Source: Jiella avicenniae (lineage in GTDB: Bacteria; Pseudomonadota; Alphaproteobacteria; Rhizobiales; Rhizobiaceae). From it: 64,000 nt of DNA. A program made the translations under genes and the position numbers. The notes under the pieces are model-generated. The model searched no databases. It worked only from the letters and a program-made list of their open reading frames with translations, and had not been told where the DNA came from. Shown piece by piece: positions 44,474 to 52,783 of this stretch (position 1 is the first letter of the stretch; each line of letters opens with the position of its first letter). The stretch is from assembly GCF_021390325.1 (NCBI RefSeq), contig NZ_JAJUWU010000016.1:1-64000 (forward strand), written 5' to 3'.

Positions 44474-45020
44474 AGCCGACGTCGCCGGTGTTCGCCGGAC
44501 GCGGCGCCTCGCAAGGCGGGAGGCCCGCTGACGCGCGCCGCGAGATCGTGGCGCGTCTTTCTTCCCGATTTGGAGACGTCGGCGAGCGCCATCGGGCGTT
44601 CGCGCGGCCGAGATCCGTCGCAGGAGCGCTGGAATATCGCCTTGACAGACGCGGTCCCATGACGGAGTTTAAATTTGGAAATTAAGAATAATATTCCAGT
44701 TTCCAAAATCTTCAGAACGGCAAGGCGCCCGAGCGGATCGTGGGCGAAGCCAAAGAGGCCGAGGACGTACCGTGGCCGGGCCGCACGCGTCCCTTCTGCG
44801 TCTATCCGAAACAGGCCCGCTACACCGGCGTCGGCAGTATCGAGATGGCGGCGAACTTCGAGTGCCGGATGCCGTGACCGTCTGGATGGCGGGCGGTGAT
44901 CGGCAGGGCAATGGCCCCGGTCGCCGCCGGTTCCCGCGACGAGCCGGGCTTGCCGGCAGAGGGGAACGGACGTTCCCGGATCTATCCATCATCCGAAAGC
45001 AGCGCGAAAGGAGATCTCCG
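44474..45020. other. Long promoter region upstream of binding-protein gene
   Basis: About 550 bp. It contains the inverted-repeat site 2 at 44675-44706 in an AT-rich island (44665-44715). The remainder is GC-rich; the frame leading into the next gene is open for 83 codons but shows no family resemblance. No other gene is seen. Confidence 0.45.
44675..44706. promoter_or_regulatory. Inverted-repeat operator, site 2
   Basis: TGGAA (44676-44680) and TTCCA (44694-44698) are 13 bp apart, as in site 1; a further TTTCCAA follows at 44700-44706. Over 30 bp the strand-matched alignment with site 1 has 23 identities. It lies about 320 bp upstream of the next gene. Confidence 0.6.
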
Positions 45021-46067
45021 ATGCGCTCATATCTCAATATCATCGCCGTCGCCGCATTGGCCGTAGGCGCCTGGATGCCCCAGGCCCATGCCCAGAGCGA
45101 CGAGCTGTACGACGAGGCGGCCCAGGAAGGCGAGCTCGTCTACTACGCTCAGGGGCCCAGCCAGGTCTATGAAGACCTCGTGGCCCAGTTCGAGGCGAAA
45201 TACCCGAAAGTCAAGGTGCGGATCGTTCCCGGCCGCTACGATGTCATCGAGAAGATCAACGATCAGCTCGAAGCCGGAGGCGATCTCGACGCCGACATCG
45301 TCACGGCGCAGACCATGCAGGACCTCGTCGAATGGCAGGAGGCCGGCCAGCTCATGAACGTTCAGCCGGACGGGATCGAGACTGTGCCGGAACATCTGAA
45401 GCGGGACGGGTTCTTCCCGCTGTCGATCTATCTGATCGGCAGCGCCTACAATGCGGAGAAACTGGCTGACGGCGAGGCACCAAAGACGGTCGAGGACATG
45501 CTGAAGCCGGAGTTTCGCGGCCAGCTCATCTCGACCTATCCTCATGACGACGACGTGACGCTCTACCTCTACGACCAGATCCGCGAGAAATACGGCTGGG
45601 AGTTCTTCACCGAGTTCATGGAGCTTGAGCCGAAATTCGTGCGCAGCCACGTCCTCGTCGCCGATGCTCTGAAGCAGGGAACAAGCACCGCTTCGTTCGA
45701 CCAGATCACGACGTTCAACTCGTCCGAATTCGTCGTTCCGAAAGACACGCCCCTCGTCGCGTTTCCCTATGGCATCGCGGCCTTCGCCGAGGCGAAACAT
45801 CCCAATGCCGCGAAACTGTTCCTGAGCTTCGCGCTCACCAAGGAGCAGCAGGAGCGCTATGTCAGCCGCAACATCTGGTCGGCGCGCGAGGATGTCGACC
45901 CGCCGGAAGGCTTCGAACCGCTGGAAAGCTATGATGTCGCCGACGGCTTCATCGATTTCATTTCAGATGGCGACAGGGTGAAGGAGCTGCGCTCCCGCTT
46001 CGAGGAGATCATCGGTCCGATCGAAGGCGAATATATCAGCACTGCGCCGAGCGCCCAGAAGCAGTAA
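45021..46067 (+). CDS. ABC transporter substrate-binding protein, Fe(3+)/polyamine-like family
   Basis: A 348-aa periplasmic binding protein of the class that contains iron(III), thiamine and phosphonate or aromatic-acid receptors. The signal peptide is MRSYLNIIAVAALAVGAWMP with cleavage near AHAQ. Mature-part features are GELVYYAQGPSQVYEDLVAQ, FEAKYPKVKVRIVPGRYD, then DADIVTAQTMQDLVEW, and the C-terminal PLVAFPYGIAAFAEAKHPNA with KLFLSFALTKEQQERY. The start has an AAGGAGA site. No permease or ATPase gene adjoins it, so it is an orphan receptor. The shared inverted repeat upstream suggests control with the Liv-type operon. Confidence 0.87.
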   Translation: MRSYLNIIAVAALAVGAWMPQAHAQSDELYDEAAQEGELVYYAQGPSQVYEDLVAQFEAKYPKVKVRIVPGRYDVIEKINDQLEAGGDLDADIVTAQTMQDLVEWQEAGQLMNVQPDGIETVPEHLKRDGFFPLSIYLIGSAYNAEKLADGEAPKTVEDMLKPEFRGQLISTYPHDDDVTLYLYDQIREKYGWEFFTEFMELEPKFVRSHVLVADALKQGTSTASFDQITTFNSSEFVVPKDTPLVAFPYGIAAFAEAKHPNAAKLFLSFALTKEQQERYVSRNIWSAREDVDPPEGFEPLESYDVADGFIDFISDGDRVKELRSRFEEIIGPIEGEYISTAPSAQKQ

Positions 46068-46154
46068 GCGGCCCACCGTCCCCGATTGGATTCGCGTCGC
46101 GGACCGGTGTCTGCGGCGCGACTTTTGTTCGCCAGTTCGTGCCCGTGACGCCGC

Positions 46155-47135
46155 TCAATCGAGCACGCTCGCCTGCGATCGCGCCGCCATCACTGCGGCG
46201 ACTGCTTCGAGGCGAGGGGTGTCCACGCCGGAAGACTTCGCCATTTCCACCAAGGCGAGGATGCCGTTCTCGATCTCCAGGGGCCGGCCGGCCCGGAGAT
46301 CCTGGAGAAAGGACGTCACATGGGGCGGCGCGGTTTCAGGTGCGGTCATCGCTTCCGGATCGGCGTCCACCGGCAAGCCGATCGCGCGGCCGAGCGCCAT
46401 GATTTCCTCGATCACGCCGATCGAAAGCGCGCGGGTTCGCGGATTTTGGCAGATCTCGGCGACGGTCTTCTCGCAGACGGTCGCGACAGACGAGATGCCC
46501 GCATTGATCAGGAGTTTCGACCAGATCTGATGGCGGATATCGTCGACGATCTCGGCGTCGTATCCTCCCGTCTTCGCGATCGCGACGAATTCCGCGATCA
46601 ATGGATGGAAGGACCCGCTCGAGGTGCCGAGCCTCAGCCTGTTTTTGTCCGGGGTCGTGTTGGTGATCACGCCGGGTTCGCTCACCATGTTGCCCGAGGT
46701 GACGACGCAGGCGGTCCACCGCTCGGACGGCACGGTGCGGCCGAACGCGCCGCCGGGATCGAGCAGGGCGGACAGGGCTTCGTCTTCCGCGATGGGCAGT
46801 CCTTCTGCGAACCACCAGGGCATGCCGTTCATCGCGCTGACGATCTGGGTATCCGGGCCAATCAGGGGGTCGATGGCTTTCAAGGCGGCGGCGAGCGCGC
46901 GATATTTGACGGAGATCACCACGACGTCCTGCGGACCCAGGGTCTCGGGCTTGTCCGTTGCGGGCAGGGACACGCGAAACGGCTCGGCGCCCTTGGCGCG
47001 GAGTTCCAGGCCGCGTTCGCGCACGGCAGCCAGGTTTTCCCCTCGCATGACGACGCTGACATCGCCGCCGCCGCGCGCCAGTCTGATCGCCATGTGGCCA
47101 CCCACCGCACCGGCCCCGAAGATGCAGATTTTCAT
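46155..47135 (-). CDS. Ketopantoate reductase (PanE/ApbA) family protein
   Basis: A 326-aa NADPH-dependent reductase of the 2-dehydropantoate 2-reductase family. The Rossmann motif is KICIFGAGAVGGHMAIRLARGG at the N-terminus. VVISVKYRALAAAL and IVSAMNGMPWWF follow, and the C-terminal helical domain has IWSKLLINAGISSVATVCEK with the conserved Lys and Asn. The context, amid binding proteins and catabolic enzymes rather than pantothenate genes, suggests a paralogue acting on another 2-keto acid. It is divergent from the LysR gene, with 143 bp between them. Confidence 0.88.
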   Translation of the reverse strand: MKICIFGAGAVGGHMAIRLARGGGDVSVVMRGENLAAVRERGLELRAKGAEPFRVSLPATDKPETLGPQDVVVISVKYRALAAALKAIDPLIGPDTQIVSAMNGMPWWFAEGLPIAEDEALSALLDPGGAFGRTVPSERWTACVVTSGNMVSEPGVITNTTPDKNRLRLGTSSGSFHPLIAEFVAIAKTGGYDAEIVDDIRHQIWSKLLINAGISSVATVCEKTVAEICQNPRTRALSIGVIEEIMALGRAIGLPVDADPEAMTAPETAPPHVTSFLQDLRAGRPLEIENGILALVEMAKSSGVDTPRLEAVAAVMAARSQASVLD

Positions 47136-47278
47136 CGCTCCCACCCTTTCGAACTGTTTGGATGCTGCAGCAGGGCGTGCCGCCAAGCCCGGCCGTCCCG
47201 CCGGTATGCCCAGCCCATCGGCCGGGCTCCGGAGGCGGCCGTCCTCCCGAATTCCCACGCCGCGATAGTGGTCCGCCC

Positions 47279-48199
47279 ATGCCGAGTTCGCCGCAGTTTC
47301 CCCAATCGCGCCGTCTGCTTCCCTCGACGAAAGCCCTTGCCGCTTTCGAGGCGGTGGCCCGTCTGAAAAGCTTCACGCGGGCGGCCAGCGAACTTTCCTT
47401 GAGCCAAAGCGCCGTCAGCAAGCAGATCTCCGCGCTGGAACAGCAGCTCGGCCTTCAGCTCTTCGAGAGCAAACGCACCCATGGCATCGGTCTGACGCCG
47501 GCAGGCGCCCAATATTTCGAGAACGTCCGCCGCATCCTCGCCGATCTCAGTGCCACGACCGCCTCGCTGATCGCCTCCAATAACGACATGCGAAGCCTGC
47601 GGCTCGGCGTGCCGGCGAGCTTCGGCAGTCGCTGGCTCATTCCGCGCATCGGACGGCTCTTCGAGCGCGAGCCTGACATCACCATCGAGTTCGCGACACG
47701 GATGAACACCCGGCTGGAACCCAATTTCGCCAATCTCGACGCATCGATCGAGTTCGCTCCCGAGCCCGATACCAATCACGTCTGGCGCCAGCTCATGCCC
47801 TGGGTTCTCACCGCCGTTGCGTCGAAGGACCTGACGAGGGGCTACGATCTCGAAAAACCGGAGAACCTGTCCAGGGTTTCGATCCTGATGCACGCCTCCG
47901 ACGTGCCGCTCTGGAACGAGTGGTCGGCTTCCGCTTCCGCCGGTGGCACGTCGTTCAAGACGGTGGTCTTCGAGACATACCCAATGGTATTTCAGGCGGC
48001 TGTCGTGGGGCTCGGCGTCGCGATCGCCCCGGCCGCGCTCATGGAAAAGGAATTGGCGAGCGGCGAGCTGGTCAAACCCTTTCCCTTGGAACTCAAAAGC
48101 CCCAACAAATGCTACCTCGTCTATCCCGGCGACCGCAGCGGCCGGAAGACCCTCGCCCGGTTCGAGGACTGGCTCTTTTCGCTCGATCTCGGCGCCTGA
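47279..48199 (+). CDS. LysR-family transcriptional regulator (GcvA-like)
   Basis: A 306-aa LysR-type regulator. The helix-turn-helix occupies about residues 15-75 (ALAAFEAVARLKSFTRAASE then LSLSQSAVSKQISALEQQLG). The substrate-binding domain begins RLGVPASFGSRWLIPRIGRL, as in the GcvA/AmpR group. I start at MPSSPQFPQS; upstream codons are Pro-rich and lie in the divergent promoter. It is divergent from the ketopantoate-reductase-like gene, its probable target, and convergent with the M24 gene. Confidence 0.92.
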   Translation: MPSSPQFPQSRRLLPSTKALAAFEAVARLKSFTRAASELSLSQSAVSKQISALEQQLGLQLFESKRTHGIGLTPAGAQYFENVRRILADLSATTASLIASNNDMRSLRLGVPASFGSRWLIPRIGRLFEREPDITIEFATRMNTRLEPNFANLDASIEFAPEPDTNHVWRQLMPWVLTAVASKDLTRGYDLEKPENLSRVSILMHASDVPLWNEWSASASAGGTSFKTVVFETYPMVFQAAVVGLGVAIAPAALMEKELASGELVKPFPLELKSPNKCYLVYPGDRSGRKTLARFEDWLFSLDLGA

Positions 48200-48228
48200 C
48201 AACGAAGCGCCAGTGCGCCCATTCATCG

Positions 48229-49431
48229 TCACGCGACCAGGATTTCCTCCGGGCAGGCGTGCAGCCTCTCCATCCGCCCGTCCTCGTGCAGAAGATAGTT
48301 GTCGCAGCACGACACGAATTTCCGATCGTCGAAGATGAAGGGATGAACGCCGAGATTCATGTTGCCGGCGAGCGCCATCGTTTCGTCGGAGCGGATCAGC
48401 GGCCGTTCGACGACGTCCAGGCCCTGACCGTGGGCGTGGAGCCGCCGCTCCTCCGGATAGCCGTGCTCGCGCATGTGGGCGTTGTATTCGGCGAAGATGT
48501 CGGCGCAGTCGCGTCCCGGCGCCATCTGGGCGAGATTGAACCGGCGCACCTCCAGAACCTTCTGGAACGTGTCCTCCAGCTCGGTCGGAGCGGGGCCGCC
48601 GACCGAGATCATCCGCGACATGTGGGTGAACATGCCGCCGGCGCCCGAATTCTCGAGAAGGATGAAGACGAGATCGCCCTTCTGGATTTGACGCCCCTGC
48701 TCGGAACGCTGGCGCAGGGGGAGCGAGCCGTCCGGGAACGAGAAGGACGAGCCGAGGAAGAAACCCGTCTCGCTGCCGAGAAGCTGTCCGGTATATTGGG
48801 CGAACGCCGTGACCTCGTAGTCGCGGCGGCCGGGTTCGATGAATTCGACGAGCTTTGCCATCACCTCGTCCTGCATTGTCGCGGCCGCGCGGATCAGCTC
48901 GATCTCCTCGGCGCTCTTGATCGCCTTCACCGCATCGACTTGCGGCGTCACGTCGACGATCTCGACCGTGCCGGCCAACTCGCTGCGCAGCCCGGCGGCG
49001 ATCGCGTAATACATGGCGCTGCCGCCCAGGATGCCGATCCGCCTATAGCCTTGTCGGCGGACTTCCTCGGCGATGAGGCGCCCGTCGTAGTCCATGGAAT
49101 ATTCGATGGCGGGGAATGTCGGCGTCTGAATGATCCGTCCGAAGCCGCTCTTGACGCGCTCGGCGCTCGGTTCGACGATCCCGCCGAAGGCACCGTGCCG
49201 GATGAAGACGAGCGGTCCGTCGAGCGGCAGGATCGCCGAGACGGGATAGGAGCCGGCGGCCGAATGGCCGGTCATCCAGCGCAGATATCCGGCCGTCCCG
49301 GTCATGTTGTTCGCCGATTGGCCGACCACCGCGTCGAGCTTTTCCGCCCGCATGATCTCGCGCAGCAAACCCCATCGCCGCTCCTGCTCGCGTGCCGTCG
49401 TGGCCTCCAGAGATCGCGTGTCGTTTGCCAT
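48229..49431 (-). CDS. M24-family (creatinase/Xaa-Pro peptidase-like) hydrolase
   Basis: A 400-aa protein with the N-terminal creatinase domain (about 1-165) and the pita-bread C-terminal domain (about 175-395). The usual five metal ligands are largely altered. The first Asp position reads Glu in FILLENSGAGG, the second reads His in MFTHMSR, and the Glu of the T-x-E-P-G motif is replaced in MNLGVHPF. The last Glu reads Asp in CCDNYLLHEDG. HAHGQGLDVVERP keeps the His. This pattern fits metal-independent creatinase-like amidohydrolases more than aminopeptidases. The context of aromatic and sulfonate transporters suggests a C-N bond hydrolase of a small catabolic substrate. Confidence 0.82.
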   Translation of the reverse strand: MANDTRSLEATTAREQERRWGLLREIMRAEKLDAVVGQSANNMTGTAGYLRWMTGHSAAGSYPVSAILPLDGPLVFIRHGAFGGIVEPSAERVKSGFGRIIQTPTFPAIEYSMDYDGRLIAEEVRRQGYRRIGILGGSAMYYAIAAGLRSELAGTVEIVDVTPQVDAVKAIKSAEEIELIRAAATMQDEVMAKLVEFIEPGRRDYEVTAFAQYTGQLLGSETGFFLGSSFSFPDGSLPLRQRSEQGRQIQKGDLVFILLENSGAGGMFTHMSRMISVGGPAPTELEDTFQKVLEVRRFNLAQMAPGRDCADIFAEYNAHMREHGYPEERRLHAHGQGLDVVERPLIRSDETMALAGNMNLGVHPFIFDDRKFVSCCDNYLLHEDGRMERLHACPEEILVA

Positions 49432-49503
49432 GATTTCGTCCTTGGATCGCGTCCGCCCTCTCGCGGAAATTACTGAGACGCAGGGATGGCCGGAAACTCG
49501 AAC

Positions 49504-49526
49504 ATTTCCGCGCGCAATGAGGAAAT
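49504..49526. promoter_or_regulatory. Inverted repeat in M24 gene promoter
   Basis: ATTTCC and GGAAAT flank 11 bp of GC-rich sequence, about 75 bp upstream of the M24 start. The arms share the TTTCC core with sites 1 and 2, but the spacing differs. Confidence 0.4.
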
Positions 49527-49783
49527 TTCATAACGACGCGGCTCTGTGCCACGTCCATTTTTTCACGAGGCCATGAAAAACCGGCATAGCCGAGGCTCTC
49601 GGTCGTGCAAGATCGGGGGCGTGCAACCCCGTCCGTGAAGCGGGTCGCCGGTCGAGGAATTCGATCAAGCCTCTGAATTTGCAAGTAATCCTCGGCGGCT
49701 CGTGGATCCCGAGCATCGGGATGGTCCGGGCGTACGAACGGAGCTGCGAGGGGCGTCCGAGAGCGTACAGCTCCGGCCTTAAT

Positions 49784-49811
49784 TTGGAATTACGCTTCGA
49801 AGTTGGAAATT
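49784..49811. promoter_or_regulatory. TTGGAA direct repeat, site 3
   Basis: TTGGAAT (49784-49790) and TTGGAAATT (49803-49811) occur as direct repeats 19 bp apart in an AT-rich patch about 115 bp upstream of the TauA-type gene. The second half-site is identical to the left arms of sites 1 and 2. Confidence 0.5.
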
Positions 49812-49923
49812 TTCTGATAGGAATAAGCATGGAGGAGACATGTCCGAGCCTTGGCGAGCGCCTCGGTCGGACGATCGGCTGGAGCCGACGATGGTCGCGC
49901 CGGCCAGCATTTGGGAGGAAACA

Positions 49924-50925
49924 ATGCAAAGGCGTGAATTCATTTCACTCGCCGCCGCGCTCGGCGTGGCGAACCTGGCGCCCAGGGTGGCTTTCGGGGC
50001 GGAAAACAGACGCACCAGCCACGCGACGAGCGCGGCCTTCACCGCGATCATCAGCGCCGTCGGCAAAGCCGAGGGCATCTACGAGGATGCCGGCCTCGAC
50101 GTCGAGATCACCAAGCTTCAGCGCGGCTCCGAAGCGCTGCAGGCCCTCCTCGCGGGGCAGATCGAGTTCGCCGAAATCGCGCCCGCCGCGCTGATCCCGG
50201 CCGTCGCCCAGGGGGCGGACGTCAAGGTGATCGGCGTTCACAGCCACGGCTATTACGGCAAGCTGATCGCCTCCGAGGCGAACAAGGATCTCGGCACGCT
50301 CGAAGAGTTCAAGGGCAAGAAGATCGGCATCCAGTTCGGGACCGGGGTGCACACGACCTTCATGATCATCCTGCAGAAGCTCGGCTTGAGCGCATCCGAT
50401 TTCGAGCTGACCAATCTGCGCGTCAGCGACATGCCGACCGCCATGCAGTCGGGCTCCTTCGACGGCGTGATCGGCTGGGAGCCGATGATGACCCGCATCG
50501 TGTCGGCCGGGTTCGGCTTCGAAGCGATCAGTTCCCAGGAATTCGAGAAGATGGCGGGCGTCTATTATCCGTTGCTCCTCGCGACCAAACCCGAACTCGT
50601 CGAAAACGACCCGGAACTCGTCCAGACCTATCTCATGGCGTGGCGGAGAGCCCAGAAATTCGTCGAGACCAACAAGGACGAGACGGTCGAGGTCCTGAAA
50701 AGCCAGCTCGGCGACATCGCCGGCGCTCTCGACGACGAGACCGTTCGGGCGGTGCTTTACGGCGGGACCTATTACGACACGGTCGTGCTGCCCGAGCAGG
50801 GCATCGAGGAGATGCGCGACATCGCGGCCTATCTCGAGGCCGAAGGCGTCATCCAGAACGAGCCCGACATCGACAAGATTCTCGACATGTCCTTCGCCGA
50901 AAAGGCGCAAGCGGAAGTCGGATGA
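49924..50925 (+). CDS. ABC transporter substrate-binding protein, TauA/SsuA type
   Basis: A 333-aa NMT1-type binding protein. It starts MQRREFISLAAALGVANLAP, a short Arg-containing signal (RREF) that could be read as Tat-like, with cleavage near AFGAEN. The mature domain shows AVGKAEGIYEDAGLDVEITK, LQALLAGQIEFAEIAPAALI and FKGKKIGIQFGTGVHTTFMI. Such receptors bind sulfonates, aromatic acids or pyrimidine precursors. The ATG has a GAGGAAAC site. The stop overlaps the start of the permease gene (ATGA), so the three genes form one transporter operon. Confidence 0.9.
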   Translation: MQRREFISLAAALGVANLAPRVAFGAENRRTSHATSAAFTAIISAVGKAEGIYEDAGLDVEITKLQRGSEALQALLAGQIEFAEIAPAALIPAVAQGADVKVIGVHSHGYYGKLIASEANKDLGTLEEFKGKKIGIQFGTGVHTTFMIILQKLGLSASDFELTNLRVSDMPTAMQSGSFDGVIGWEPMMTRIVSAGFGFEAISSQEFEKMAGVYYPLLLATKPELVENDPELVQTYLMAWRRAQKFVETNKDETVEVLKSQLGDIAGALDDETVRAVLYGGTYYDTVVLPEQGIEEMRDIAAYLEAEGVIQNEPDIDKILDMSFAEKAQAEVG

Positions 50926-51770
50926 AAGCGGCGAAGATGACCATTTCGACGATGGACGAAGTGCGCGGTGCGACGGCCCTGCCGGGCTCGGGACTGAGGT
51001 TTGCCAAGTCGGCGGCCTATGGCCTCCTGCCGGTCGTCGCGATCCTGATCTTCTGGGAAATCACCACCCGGCTGGAAATCTTTCCGCCGATCATCTTTCC
51101 GCCGATCAGCGCCGTCGCTTCGTCGCTCTACGACATGACGGTCAGCGGAACGCTTCTGGTGGATGTGGCCGGAACGTTCCGCCGGCTGACGATCAGCGTC
51201 GTCTTCGGCTCCGTCATCGGCGTCGGGCTGGGCGCGGCCATGGGCTATTTCGGCGTCGTCGAGAAGATCGTCGCGCCGAGCCTCAGCTTCCTGCTGTCGA
51301 TCCCCGGAACCGCCTTCTTTCCCCTGACCATGATGTGGTTCGGGCTGAACGAGACGGCGATCCTCGTCATTCTCGTCTATGAAGTCGTGCTGACGACGGC
51401 GCTCTCGACATGGTCGGGCGTCAAGATGATCGACCCGACCATCCTCAATGCCGGACGCTCGCTCGGCGCCAGCGGCTTCTCGCTCTTCTACCGCGTGCTC
51501 GTGCCGGCAGCGCTTCCGTCGATCATCACCGGCTTTCGTCTCGCATTCGCCCGCGCCTGGCGCATTCTCATCGTGGCGGAGATGCTCGTCTCGCTCGGCA
51601 ACGGCCTCGGCTATCGGCTCTACTGGGCCCGTGAGATGTTCCTGTCGAGCCAACTCTATGCCGGGCTGTTCGTCGTCGGCCTCGTCGGTCTCCTGATCGA
51701 ACGGGCCTTCCTTCGGCCCCTGGAGGTGATGACGGTTCAGCGTTGGGGCACGCTGAGGGAGCTCGACTGA
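50922..51770 (+). CDS. ABC transporter permease, TauC/SsuC type
   Basis: A 282-aa permease with about six membrane segments. The BPD_transp_1 features are the cytoplasmic loop LGASGFSLFYRVLVPAALPS (the EAA loop, about residues 182-201) and LSIPGTAFFPLTMMWFGLNE. It follows the binding-protein gene with a 4-base overlap and shares a TGATG junction with the ATPase gene. It is taken to form a homodimeric channel. Confidence 0.92.
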   Translation: MKAAKMTISTMDEVRGATALPGSGLRFAKSAAYGLLPVVAILIFWEITTRLEIFPPIIFPPISAVASSLYDMTVSGTLLVDVAGTFRRLTISVVFGSVIGVGLGAAMGYFGVVEKIVAPSLSFLLSIPGTAFFPLTMMWFGLNETAILVILVYEVVLTTALSTWSGVKMIDPTILNAGRSLGASGFSLFYRVLVPAALPSIITGFRLAFARAWRILIVAEMLVSLGNGLGYRLYWAREMFLSSQLYAGLFVVGLVGLLIERAFLRPLEVMTVQRWGTLRELD

Positions 51771-52537
51771 TGGCCGAGCTTCACGTCCAAAACGTCTCCA
51801 AGGCCTATCGCAGCCGGCGCATGTTCGGCTCGAATTCGACGGTCATCTTCGACGATCTCAACGTCACGCTGAAGGATGCCTCCTTCGTCAGCGTGATCGG
51901 CCCGTCCGGCTGCGGCAAGTCCACGCTTCTCAACATGGCGGCCGGTCTCGAGCCGATCACCGGCGGCGATATTCTGGTCGGCGAGAGCCGGGTCAGAGGG
52001 CCGGGCCTCGATCGGGGCATCGTGTTTCAGCAATATGCGCTGTTTCCTTGGCTCAACGTCATCGACAACGTGGCTTTCGGGCTCAAGAGCCTCGGAAAGT
52101 CCAAAGAGGAGCGCTACGGGATCGCCCGCAGATATCTGCGGATGACCGGGCTTGCCGAGCACGAGACTTACTTCCCGGCGCACCTCTCGGGCGGCATGCG
52201 CCAGCGCGTCGGCATCTGCCGGGCGCTCGCCATCGACCCCGAGGTCCTGCTGCTCGACGAGCCCTTCGGCGCGCTCGATGCCTTTACCCGCGAGACGATG
52301 CAGAACGCGCTGGAAGAGATCTGCGCCAAGGCCCGCAAGACCGTGATGTTCATCACTCACGACATCCGCGAGGCGGTTTTCCTGTCCGATCGGGTCATCG
52401 TCCTCGGCCGTGCGCCGGGCGGTGTCGTCATGGACCTGCCGATCGATCTCGACCGGCCGCGCAATCGCCACGACCGCGAATTCGCCGAGTATGAGGCGAT
52501 CCTGGAAAAGGAAATCCGCAACCAGATGCCTTTGTGA
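51770..52537 (+). CDS. ABC transporter ATP-binding protein, TauB/SsuB type
   Basis: A 255-aa ATPase subunit. Walker A is VIGPSGCGKSTLLNMAAG (about residues 44-61), the Q loop is FQQYALFPWLNV, the signature is LSGGMRQRVGICRALAI, Walker B is LLLDEPFGALDAF and the switch is MFITHDIREAVFL. These match the nitrate/sulfonate/taurine class (the FGALDAFTRE stretch is typical). The start is the ATG overlapping the permease stop (TGATG). The ligand of the transporter is unknown. Confidence 0.94.
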   Translation: MAELHVQNVSKAYRSRRMFGSNSTVIFDDLNVTLKDASFVSVIGPSGCGKSTLLNMAAGLEPITGGDILVGESRVRGPGLDRGIVFQQYALFPWLNVIDNVAFGLKSLGKSKEERYGIARRYLRMTGLAEHETYFPAHLSGGMRQRVGICRALAIDPEVLLLDEPFGALDAFTRETMQNALEEICAKARKTVMFITHDIREAVFLSDRVIVLGRAPGGVVMDLPIDLDRPRNRHDREFAEYEAILEKEIRNQMPL

Positions 52538-52604
52538 GCGACGGGATATGGTCCAGCGCAGCAACTACGACCGCTTGCGATAGAGCGCCCAGGCCCGCCG
52601 TCTC

Positions 52605-52727
52605 GATCTCCCCCTTTGTGGGGGAGATGGGTGGCAACCCAGAGGGGGGTGCGGCGCCGTCGTCTGGAGATATCGCGCGGGGACACCCCCTCTGCCTGCC
52701 GGCATCTCCCCCGCAAAGGGGGAGATC
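52605..52727. repeat. 123-bp palindromic intergenic element
   Basis: Outer arms GATCTCCCCCTTTG (52605-52618) and CAAAGGGGGAGATC (52714-52727) are perfect 14-bp inverted repeats. Inside are nested palindromes: CTCCCCC/GGGGGAG, GGGTGGCAACCC and AGAGGGGG/CCCCCTCT. The whole could fold as one long hairpin. I recognise the CTCCCCCTTTGTGGGGGAG type as a dispersed repeat of Rhizobiales genomes. It lies between the convergent ATPase and acyl-CoA synthetase genes, where it may also end transcription. Confidence 0.8.
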
Positions 52728-52783
52728 AGGCTCGTCGCATTGCTCGACTCCGTGGTTCAAGCGCTGCGCGGTATTTGGAGGGG

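Larger units (their letters stand above)
49432..49923. other. Divergent promoter region between M24 gene and TauA-type gene
   Basis: About 490 bp. It contains the ATTTCC/GGAAAT repeat (49504-49526) in front of the M24 gene and the TTGGAA direct repeat (site 3) in front of the transporter operon. No gene is recognised. Confidence 0.45.
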
